Shown here: piece by piece, positions 48,410 through 59,151 of the stretch
Layout of the letters: each line of letters opens with the position of its first letter
Position numbering within the stretch: the stretch's first letter is position 1
DNA from: Oehlia diaphana
Taxonomy: Eukaryota; Glomeromycota; Glomeromycetes; Glomerales; Glomeraceae
DNA: 64,000 nt
NCBI GenBank assembly: GCA_003833135.1
Contig: QZLH01000038.1
Span: 58,984-122,983 of the forward strand
Direction of reading: 5' to 3'
Position numbers and translations under genes: made by a program
Notes under the pieces: model-generated
The model's input: only the letters and a program-made list of their open reading frames with translations
The model's database searches: none
What the model was told of the DNA's origin: nothing

Positions 48410-49750
48410 TTTCATTGATTAGATTTTATATTTGTTTAAGTATTACGGCCCTGCCACAAGGGACTTCCTAAGAAGCGCACTATGCTCCTCCCATTAAAAT
48501 TACGCATAGCACCATGCCGTACCACAACCAACCAGCCCTACTGTGAGACTACAACAAAAGCTGGTACTCACAGGCTTACAANNNNNNNNNNNNNNNNNNN
48601 NNNNNNNNNNNNNNNNNNNNNNNNNNNNNNNNNNNNNNNNNNNNNNNNNNNNNNNNNNNNNNNNNNNNNNNNNNNNNNNNNNNNNNNNNNNNNNNNNNNN
48701 NNNNNNNNNNNNNNNNNNNNNNNNNNNNNNNNNNNNNNNNNNNNNNNNNNNNNNNNNNNNNNNNNNNNNNNNNNNNNNNNNNNNNNNNNNNNNNNNNNNN
48801 NNNNNNNNNNNNNNNNNNNNNNNNNNNNNNNNNNNNNNNNNNNNNNNNNNNNNNNNNNNNNNNNNNNNNNNNNNNNNNNNNNNNNNNNNNNNNNNNNNNN
48901 NNNNNNNATTTTTTCATTGATTAGATTTTATATTTGTTTAAGTATTACGGCCCTGCCACAAGGGACTTCCTAAGAAGCGCACTATGCTCCTCCCATGAAA
49001 ATTACGCATAGCACCATGCCGTACCACAACCAACCAGCCCTACTGTGAGACTACAACAAAAGCTGGTACTCACAGGCTTACAAAGTAAGCACGCTATGCT
49101 CCCGCCCATGCATAACATCATGCTGCTCCAATAAAAATACCCAAAGCTAAAAATAATAAAGAAATAAAAAAAATCATAATAAAAAATAAAAAATAACTAA
49201 AAAATAACAAAGAAAGTACACTCACCTTCGGTCCTATCGCAGGACTGCAGCAGAAGCTGGTACCCACGAGCTTAACAAAAAGTAAGCGACTATGCTCCAA
49301 CCCTCGCATAGTACTATACCGTTCCAAAAGACTCCCAGCCAGCCCTACTGTGAGACTGCAGAAAATCTGGTACCCACAGGCTTACAAAGTAAGCACGCTA
49401 TGCTCCCACCCATGCATAACATCATGCTGCTCCAATAAAAATACCCAAAGCTAAAAAAATAAAGAAATAAAAAAAATCATAATAAAAAATAAAAAATAAC
49501 GATAACTAAAAAATAACAAAGAAAGTACACTCACCTTCGGTCCTATCGCAGGACTGCAGCAGAAGCTGGTACCCACGAGCTTACCAAAAAGTAAGCGACT
49601 ATGCTCCAACCCTCGCATAGTACTATACCGTTCCAAAAACTCCCAACCAGCTCTACTGTGAGACTGCAGAAATCTGGTACTCACAGGCTTACAAAGTAAG
49701 CACGCTATGCTCCCACCCTCGCATAACATCATGCTGCTCCAGCAAAAATA
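48410..49750. repeat. GC-richer tandem repeat, unit about 300 bp, with assembly gap
   Basis: gtaagcacgctatgctccc recurs at about 49085, 49387 and 49693, giving a period of about 300-306 bp. Each unit holds two diverged halves: one with tgtgagact-(g/a)ca...ctggta(c)ccacaggctta, the other with gcaggactgcagcagaagct and ctatgctccaaccctcgcat. The block 48410-48581 before the gap is nearly identical to 48908-49081 after it, so the gap likely hides more copies. Composition is clearly different from the surrounding AT-rich DNA. Frames within it are not coding. Confidence 0.85.
48582..48907. other. Assembly gap (326 N)
   Basis: Lies inside the tandem repeat, between two nearly identical copies, as expected for a collapsed array. 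Confidence 0.99.
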
Positions 49751-50636
49751 CCCAAAAATTTACCTTAATATATCGTGTAAACAGTTAAACGTAAAGAGAA
49801 TAAATAGTATAATAAAATATATGAGTTTGATGAGGGGAGAGAAGGGAGGAGGGAGAGAGGAAGAGGAGGAAAAAAAAAGTCTTTATTGAATTTATCTTTT
49901 TAATCACAAACGATGACTCATATTATAACTACGAGTCTATATTATCTATATTACGTATTACGTGTACACGAAATTGACGTGTCGGTCAATATTCATAGAT
50001 TCCGATAATCGTTATATCGGAGTTTGACCGTAGACTTTACGGATATCACGCGGAGATTGTTACTTATCATTGCTTATAAATTATGATCAGTTTTTAGTAC
50101 AAAATTCCTAACTTACAAAAATTACAAAGATGGACCAATGACGAACTCCGAAATACTGCGTAGTTGATCACGTGTTGCATATTTTATACGATTTTATAAC
50201 ATTTTCATTGAAAATAAAATTCATACATTGTGATACTTTTTTTCTTCATTAATAAATACTAAATTAGTATAATGTAAATATATTGAATTTAGATTTTAAT
50301 TTTAAATGTTTCAAAAAAAATTAATTCATTGTTTCAATTTGATATCCGGTAATTTCTGAAAATGGTAATATAATGAAATGAAATTCATTTTATACACTAA
50401 TCATATTGAAGTCTCATATTTGTATTGACAAATAAAATATTTTCCGTATCTTTTTAGGAAATTTTTTTTCATTTATTTTTAAATTTTACTATTATCTTTT
50501 TTATCAGGTGAATTAATAATTCCGATAGAACATATAAAATCATCAGTAAAGCAAGAATTTTTAACAAATTTTTTTTTATCAATTTCGTTAATACAAATAC
50601 AATAAATCAAATATATAATATATTATATAGAATAAA
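49751..50636. other. Intergenic upstream of S3
   Basis: AT-rich; a purine-only stretch (ga-rich) at about 49829-49878 is the only notable structure. No gene. Confidence 0.5.
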
Positions 50637-51496
50637 ATGGATGAGACAAATTCAACTTCTATTGATTCCTCTAAATCCGAAGAAATGTTATCCGAAGCTG
50701 ATTCAAGATTACAAAGTATAGTAATTAAATATTTTATGGATCTTTAAAAATTTTTACTTTTTTTTTTTAATTGATTCTATTTACAGACGAGAACGAGGGA
50801 GAGAAAACTCGTAAGTTTATTAACATTAAAATTAGATTTTCTAATTGTGTGAAATTAATTATACACGTATATTTTTTTATTCTTTTTCGAAATATTTTAG
50901 AAAAAAGACCTAATTCTCCAACAGCGACTGAAACACCCCCTGAGAAAAAACAAAAGGTTAAAAAGGGAAAAGAAAAGAAGAAAGTTAAAAGCCGTAATAA
51001 AAGTAGTGAGAAATAAAATATTATCTTTTTCAAATTTAATTTGAAAATTTTAACCTAATATTTCTTTTTCAATTTAGAAATTAATTTGGATAAACAATGT
51101 GGAGTAATTAATTCACATAATAATAAACCTTGCACACGTTCATTAACTTGCAAGAGTCATTCGATGACCTTGAAACGAAGTGTAACGGGTAGATCGCAAC
51201 CATTTGATACTCTACTTTCTCGATATCAGAAAAAATCCATCGTACGCTCCCAAGGTAAATTCGCGTAACTTATTCTTATGTAATACGTAATAGTCACCAA
51301 ATTTAACGGTTTTTGTTTGTTTCAAAGGTGAAAATAATGTGCCAAATAATAATAATGATAACAATAAGCAAGATGACGTAAAGGAAAAAGGTAAATTTAT
51401 ATCATTGTAATTTTTAAAAAACATTGATTTAGTTTTATAACTAATACTTTAGTAGATGTAGAACAAAATATCGATATATCTTCTTCAGCGCCATAA
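50637..51496 (+). CDS. SCA7-domain protein (SAGA Sgf73/ataxin-7 type), copy S3
   Basis: Six exons, introns all in phase 1: 50637-50715, 50787-50810, 50901-51002, 51078-51254, 51328-51390 and 51453-51496, giving 162 residues. The N-terminus is Ser/Glu-rich. Exon 3 is a basic stretch (RPNSP, PPEKKQKVKKGKEKKK) that looks like a nuclear localisation signal. Exon 4 is a complete SCA7 domain: DKQCGV, PCTRSLTCKSHS, KRSVTGRSQPFDTLLSRY. The C-terminus is Asn/Asp-rich. It is best preserved of the three SCA7 copies in the window. A full Sgf73 is several times longer, so this may be a trimmed paralogue acting with, or competing with, the SAGA subunit; that is inference. Confidence 0.82.
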
Positions 51497-51940
51497 TTCG
51501 CTTAAAAAATAATTTGTTATTATTTTTCATTTTAATAATTTTTCTATTTAACTTATTAATATTATTTGAAATATCATGACTCTATTTAAATAAATTAATA
51601 TTTTATCTTTCAAAATCTATTTTGTCTTGTATAATATATATTACGCATTGTATTTTTTCCCGCAGTACTTTATATAAGAAAATACCATAATTTTTAACAC
51701 CGTATTTTAAAAATGTTAATTTGCTAGAAGTATTAAATATAAATTTATAACAAACGTTAAATATTTAACCTGTTTTATAAACACAAGCAAAGATATCAAA
51801 TTTAATCTATTGTTAATTTCCTAATCACATTGTTAAATTTAATAAATTGCACTACAATACAATCGTCTTTTTTCAGCTATACAAATTAAAATATAGTGCT
51901 AGCGAATGCTAAAGAATTATATTTTGAAAGTAAATAAAAA
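51497..51940. other. Spacer between S3 and a kinase relic
   Basis: AT-rich, no gene seen. Confidence 0.4.
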
Positions 51941-52300
51941 TGAATATTAGATGCTTCAAGTTATATTACTTGTACGCAATGTGATCTGAATTTTGTAGAA
52001 ATCAATTTCTTTCTCCTTCATAATCAAGTGGAAATCTTAAATTGGATGAATTTATTTAAAGAAACACAAAATATTGTGAAGAAAACAAAATATTTAAAAG
52101 ATGGAGGAAATCCAAAAGTTTTTTTTTTGGAACATGAAATTTACAATTAAACATGTCTTTGGCGTCATCTATTAATATTTCTTGAGAGATTCTGATAATA
52201 TTAATAATCATTACTAAATGAGATATTGCAAAAAAAAAATAACAAACCTAAATTTGTTGAATAAATGCTGTTGACTTAGAAACAGGTAAATAATTCTTTT
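51941..52300 (+). pseudogene. TKL kinase exon relic (K10)
   Basis: Degenerate copy of kinase exon 1, closest to K8: ttatattacttgtacgcaat, tttgtagaaatcaatttctt, atggaggaaatccaaaagtt and ggaacatg are all recognisable, with deletions and frame changes. Of exon 2 only the end remains (gacttagaaacag|gtaaat at about 52276-52290). It sits behind S3 as K2 sits behind S1, so this was the kinase partner of that unit. Confidence 0.8.
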
Positions 52301-55300
52301 ATTTTTTTCCACTTTATTTAAAAGCATTCTTAAAGCTGGTCTAACAGGGTTATTAATAGAAAGAAGTCACGAGTTTCTGCAAATTTTTCTTTTTTCAATA
52401 TTTTTAATCGCCTGAAAAATAGTCCCTCTATTATATGGTAGAGGTTTTGATCGATCTTCTACTTACATAGTATGCACGAGTTAGATTTAGAAATTTTTTG
52501 TTGCACTCCCCATCGGTGAAATTCGAATGATAATTTCGATTAATCTTCTTTGTCACTTCTGCCCAAAATGAATCCTTCCCTCCTTTGGGAATTTTATGAT
52601 ATTCTTCGTCGTTACCATTCTTAATAGGACCAAACAGTTGACTGACTCATGATAAATTTATTACAAAGAAATTTTTTATTTTTTAATTTTTGTATTTTAT
52701 CATTATTCTATAATGAAAACAATTTTGGAATGTATTGTTATATAAACCTATCTCTAATTTCTACTGCTATCTCCCTTAAATTACAATTTAACATGATGCA
52801 ATTATAATTTATGGTAAATATGGTAAATATATTATAATATTTAATAATTATATTTTAATTGAAACTAATAAAGCATACGAATTTACGGCGAATATAGAAG
52901 TATTTCTTGTAATGTATGATAATTTGTATTTTCTAATAAAGAACTGCCAAGATCTGCAGATCATCTCATGATTTACGTACCCGAGGATGAGTGTGCCAAA
53001 AAATTTTACCGAAATGTAGTTATTCAAATAGGGCGGGATAAAAAACTTTGTTATCCGATAAAAAATTTGGATCGGCACCAATAGTGTACATTTCGCTAGC
53101 GCCTATAATAATATTTCCAATGCACAGTTATACATCCCAACAGCACACCACATACACAAGTCAAAAAATAAACTTTATTAATAGTAGATACATTTTTTAA
53201 CGTAAGCAACTTTATTCATTATTTGATATCCCTCCAAGCCACGTAAAAGCAGATTTGCCATAATACATAATAATTCTCTTATTTCACATTACATTCTATT
53301 ACTGTAGAATTGATATTTAGTACATATTGCTTTAGATCATTTGTTATATTCCTAAAGAATAATTAAATCATATTATTCTGTAATTTTCTTATTTTATTTT
53401 CTCTCACTAAATTTTGGAACTTCTCCTTACATTGCACTACAGTGTAGGTAGTTCCAAAATTACTATTAATTTTCCCTGCCACACTTGTCCAGAACGAGAC
53501 TTTACTGCACCCAGCTATAATTTACTTTTGTGGGTTTCGCCTGAAACAAGTGACACTACTAGTGGAATCATAAAAAAATCTCGTGCGTTGGGACTCCTAT
53601 AACTTTGCCAAGGATAATCATCAAATTTATCAGATGGGATATAGTTTGATATCACCGTTCCACACGTAATTTTTGATTCCAAACCACCTACAAAACTGCA
53701 AGTTAGTATCACATTAAAAATTAACTAATAAAATATATACTATTTATGCTTTTTTTTGTCTTACCTTTATACTAATTAGTAAATGCAGATTGTTATTAAT
53801 GTACGAAACAAATTAACATACAGTTGAGGAACGCCACCGCAAATCTTTAATTACAATTCTTCTTGAACCTTCCAGGTTATCTGGATCGGTCTCGCTTTCT
53901 CTTGCAAGTGAAATCTATTATCATCGTGGATCTTTGTTATCTGGATCGGTCTCGCTTTCTCTTGCAAGTGAAATCTATTAACATCGTGGATCTTTGATAC
54001 AGCAGCTTGAAATAAATCCAAAGAGTTATTATTGCTATTAAAACAAAAGAATCAGTTGTTTCAATTATTCTTTAGGTATATTATATAAGAATTTGTCTGT
54101 ACGGTACATTATTTAGCGTATCAAACAATTGTAATATAGATTATCTATTTTTTTATCCACTATTTTTGTTAATGTCACTCCTTTTTCATGAATTCTTCTT
54201 TTGCAAAGAGGTAACCTTCAAAGTTCAGAAGCATTTGGCTCACTAAATTACTTTGAAGAAAATCATGGTAAAGCTCGTAAGCATTGATCAATCTATCTTA
54301 TGAGTTCTCCATAACATTTACGAATTAGGAAATCCTAATCATTTGTTTCCTAGAAAAGACATCATCTGGTAGACATAAAATCCCAATGTAACAGTGGTAT
54401 AAAAAGCGCGGGCATCATGTTTAGTTATTATGACTTGAAGCTTACCAATATCAACGACCTCGATATAAAGAGGTTAGTCATATCTCATTACAAATTTTCA
54501 TCTATTATGTTATCCACACATAAACTTTCTTTTTTTCTATGTGCTCATAATGTATTATTGATGACAGGCTGCTAATTTATTTGGTAGGTTGGCATTTAAT
54601 TTTTGTCTTTAATGTATTAACGTTTCCTCCTTGAAAATGGATTTCTACTGGTTCTCCTTTATATTTGATCCAATTAGTCATTATAGAAAGTAATAATCGA
54701 TCTATAACATCTGGAAGTATTGTGTCTCAAGATGGGCTGATTTTGGTCGTCTTGGTCATCTTGTACCGGATGAATTTTTGTGATACTGTATTTACGTTGA
54801 TAATAAAAATGTAAGAAAGAAAAAAGGAAACAATTACTTTTGTCAGACCTTTAAGCTTTCATCAAAATTTTTGTACAAGAATTATTCAATAGGATTTTAT
54901 TATTCCGATGTAAGAGGGGGTTTTCGATATCCAATAATAAATAGTATACGTAATGTCATACAGAAAAGAAAAATAATAGTGTAATTTTCGGATATATTAA
55001 TAAAATGTCTAACGTTGTTTAAATTTCTTATTCAGATCATCTAAAATTACCATAACCAAGCGTAAAAGAAAGAAACATTCTTAAAAAGTTTGTTTTATGT
55101 TAAACCTCATTTGTAAATAGGTTTTTATTTCCAAATCTTTTATGCCCATTTTTTCTCATAAATTCTACTTTTTGATTATAATTATATGTAAAATCAGCGA
55201 CTTTAGGATATAAAATATCAATTTACGTTAGTTTCAAATGATCGGCATGCTGCGTTTGGTAAATTATTTCCTTTATAGATTCATAAACAGTATGTTCGAT

Positions 55301-55605
55301 TGTTATTCATAATAATCTTATACTGTACTAAACTTTTCTGCTTCACCTAATTTAAATCATAAATATTCTCACTAACTTTCGTTTTAATTGTTTTGCATAC
55401 AATTATAAAGTATCTTATAGGTAATCAATTACCTTAAAATGAAATAAGACCAATTTTATTATTAATTATCATTTAACCAAATTTAGCAAAAATGGGATAT
55501 ATTTCGATTGAACAAAATCCTAATTACATCGTTAAATTAAATTATGAGATCTGTATATAAGTAAGTCAAACGAATACTAAATACTACCTGTATCTTTATC
55601 AAAAA
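52301..55605. other. Long spacer with an unidentified exon-like fragment and a 60-bp duplication
   Basis: A minus-strand exon-like stretch (about 53692-53515; preceded by a TTTGTAG acceptor; residues include NYIPSDKFDDYPWQSYRSPN) has coding character but I do not recognise it, and no partner exons are clear. 53877-53936 is repeated head to tail at 53937-53996. 54180-55600 looks like old, decayed repeat sequence. Nothing else is supported. Confidence 0.35.
53877..53996. repeat. Exact-period 60-bp tandem duplication
   Basis: Two copies beginning ttatctggatcggtctcgct and ending catcgtggatctttg, differing at one or two positions; a recent duplication in noncoding DNA. Confidence 0.95.
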
Positions 55606-57844
55606 ATGGGAACCTCAAATTATATTACTTGTACGCAATGTAACCGGAAAATAATAAATTATTCGGGTCAATTTTGTAGAAATCAATTTCTTTCTACTTC
55701 ACAATCAAGTGGAAATAATAAATTGGATAAATTTATTAAAGAAACACAAAAGAAATCAAAATATTGTGATGATTTTATTGAATGGATACCACGTTCAATT
55801 CTAGAAAACATAAAATATTTAGAAGATGGAGGAAATTCAAAAGTTTTTTTTGGAACATGGAATTTAAACATGTCTTTAACTTCATTTAGTAATATTGCTT
55901 CGGTTTCATCTCGTAATATTGCTTTGACTTCATCTAGTAATATTGCTTTAAAAGCAATTAGAGACTCTAATAATGTCAATGATATTATTCTAAATGAGGT
56001 AACAAAAAAAATTCATACTAACAGCTAAATTTTCGAAATTAATTTTTTAATTTTTTAAATTATTTAGCTTAAAATTCATCATAAATGTCGTAATCCAAGA
56101 GTCATACCATTTTATGGAATAACAAAATCACCAGAAGGAAATGATTATGCTATGGTAGTAAAACATGCGGAACATGGAGATTTACGAAATTATATTCGTA
56201 AATTTTTTCCAAAATTAACTTGGACCTATAGAGCAAAGATTCTAATTGAAATTTCAAAAGCTTTAAATTCTATTCATCAAAAAAATTTAGTTCACAAGGA
56301 TTTCTATTGTAAAAATATCTTGGTAGATAAAGATGATAAAGTTTTTATAAGTGATTTTGGACTTTGTCAGCCCATTGACTCAGAAACAGGTACAATAAAT
56401 AATGTAATTTAATAAAATATAATGTTTTCATATTAAAATTTTAAATTTTTACTATTAAAAAGTTTCGGATAAAATTCAAGGAGTTTTGCCTTATATAGCT
56501 CCTGAAGTTCTAAGATGTAAACCATATACAAAACAATCAGAAGTGTATAGTATAAGTATGATAATGTGGGAATTGACATCCAAGAAACCCCCATTTTCAA
56601 ATTATCATCATAATGCAGAACTTGCGCTTTCAGTTCTTGATGGGTTAAGACCTGATATTATTAAAGGAACACCAGATTTTTATGTTAATATTATGGAACG
56701 ATGTTGGAATCCCGAACCATCAGGAAGGCCTGATGCTTCTCTTTTACCGAAATTATTTGAAGAAATGATGGAATCATGTAAAATAGTTGATAATAATACA
56801 GGTAAACCAAATATACAAACCGTTAATATATTTAATATGCTAATAATACTTGATTTTTATTAGATTATAGCCTGGTTACACCGAAACCTCATCACTCTAA
56901 CTCTAATTCTGTAATAAGTGGAAGTACTCAAGGTATATATTATTAAGTATAGACATTTAAATGTCTAATATCTATTGATTTTTTATTTTTTTTTTAGGAT
57001 ATATGACCGCGGCATATGATTATACTCTACGAGAAGAATATTGTTAGTATACAAATTGTAAACTTATTTATATTATAACAATTATCTACTAATGGTTAAC
57101 TATTTTTAATTTATTAGGCTGTAGTAATAGTGAGTTTGAAAAGTTTGAAAGAAGTAAGTTTATTTACATTATACCTTAATTATTTAATAATTATCTCATA
57201 TATTAACATCAAAACTTCCCAAAATTATATTTTAAAGAACGACCACGTAAGCAAACTTAATTGTTTAATAACTATATTTATTTACTAATAATTAACTAAC
57301 CATGGAATCTATTTTTATATTATATTTTAAAGTACGACGACGTAAGTTTATTTTACACTATAAACTATTTAATAACTATATCATTTGTTAAAAATACTTA
57401 CTTTGAAACATATTTCTTATATTATATTTTAAAGCACGTAAGTTTATTTACATTGTAACAGTTTTTAATAATATGAAATAATTTCTAAAAAATATTTTAC
57501 ATTAAAGTGGTTGAATGTAGAAAATTTAAAGAAAATGAAGGTACAATATATATTTTAATATATTTATTTTTTTAAAAAAAGGTATATATTTAAATATATC
57601 ATTTTTGACCTTAGATCCTAGATATATTACTCAAACTTATAAATTTTCGTTGGATAGTAAGTGATATATAAATTATATAAATTATAAACCACTATCAATG
57701 GTGCATTGACATTTTCTTTATTACATGACAGGTTTAAACAAGGGTTATGATGATTACGATGCGCGTAAACCGGAAATTATAAACCGGGGTCCACCTAGAG
57801 TCCAGGGTCCACCCGTTCCAGTAGATGGTTGTATATTACAATAA
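55606..57844 (+). CDS. TKL-type protein kinase with a short multi-exon tail and a divergent C-terminus (K8)
   Basis: Twelve exons: 55606-55998, 56068-56389, 56463-56801, 56864-56932, 56998-57042, 57118-57153, 57238-57246, 57333-57341, 57435-57437, 57508-57540, 57615-57656 and 57732-57844; open join of 470 residues. CTQC/CRNQF, LEDGGNSKVFFGTWN, IALKAIRD, HKDFYCKN, DFGLC and PYIAPEVL are present. Before the catalytic Lys, a short unit (SSRNIAL, SSSNIAL) is repeated three times, lengthening the loop after the Gly-rich strand. Four tail exons are 36, 9, 9 and 3 nt, a small version of the K2/K5 arrays. The last exon does not end in the family's LINNRS but runs on to a Pro-rich end (PEIINRGPPRVQGPPVPVDG). 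Confidence 0.8.
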
Positions 57845-59151
57845 TTATTACGGAAATATACATTTATATAAAGTTTTTATTTGTAATAAGTTGTTGTTTA
57901 TCGAGTTTAATTGCTTATTAAATAAATTATGTTTTCATTGGAAAATATGTTTAGTTATTATATTCATATATTGATTATCATCACTAAATTACCTAATTAC
58001 CAAAATTCTAACTATTCGTCCCAATTTATTTTTTTTCTTTTTTTTTTTTTATAATCGGATGATTTATCGTTGATACTTTGTAATACGCTATAACATAAAA
58101 TGGCAGGGTAATTATAATTACTGACTCGCCATGAAATTTGGCGTTTGTCTCCCTTGTGATCTAGTATGCAATTACTATTTATAGACTGATCGGATGATCC
58201 TAAACACAATTTCTGACCCCTTCCCCAAAAAATGGTCTGGGATTATTTGCCGATAAAAGTATATTCAAATTGGTAAATTTTTTCGGTAAATTTACTTGCA
58301 TACGGCAAAGAAAGCTCACATAGAACTTGAAACTTCCGAGCATCCAAAACGAGCTTCGGAAAAAGCTAAATATATAGTCTATGTCCAAAAGAAAATACAC
58401 TTAATTTTCATGTTAATAAATTTATTAGATCAATTCACGCAATGTGGCGTTAATTGCTTTCTCATTTGGAAGAAACTTTTAGCATACGAACAAAACAATT
58501 AAAGAAATGTAATATAATTTTAAGTATATTTAAGTATTAAATTAAAGCATATTTTTAAACATTTTAAATATAAATACTTTTAAATAGGGACAATATATAA
58601 TTTATTTTCAAGTTTATTTATTTGGGCGGAAATTAGTTCATATCTACAATGTAGCCGCCATATTCTAATATTAGTAAAATTGTCATTTTATATTAAAAAT
58701 TTTCCTATTTGTAGTGAAACTGTCGATCATATGACTTCAGTCGAAGAATCTTCCCAGGGGATTTTCAGATTTACTGCATGATTGCGTCATTTCTTGTTTG
58801 CATCAGCGATTGTTAAAAATTCGTTTGTTTTAGTATAAGAAGTTCTACGTAGAAAATGATGCTAATCTTATTATGATTTACCTTATATATAATTTTTAAT
58901 AGATTTCTTCTTTTTTCGGGAACTTTGGTTACAAAATAATATCAAAGATTTTAAAAGACTAATAGATCTACCAATCAAGAAAACAAATTAACCCAGCCGA
59001 CCAAATCATTCGTTCTTTGAGATTGATGGATCGTCAAACGTATGACAATTTCGTCAAAAAAATTAAATAAAAACCGAATAATTTTTTTATCCAACATTTT
59101 TGATAAATCTTTAAACGAAATTTCGAATTGTAATATAAATCGAAAGAAAAA
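57845..59151. other. Intergenic between K8 and the channel gene
   Basis: AT-rich with no supported gene. Short frames at 58012-58502 have no coding character. The 3' part should contain the channel promoter, but no element is recognisable. Confidence 0.5.

Noticed and set aside
48482..48973. Open reading frames across the second gap
   Set aside because: They consist mainly of N and lie in a tandem repeat.
49118..49732. Two similar minus-strand frames with hydrophobic ends
   Set aside because: They repeat because the DNA repeats (unit about 300 bp); hydrophobic parts come from AT-rich stretches. No gene evidence.
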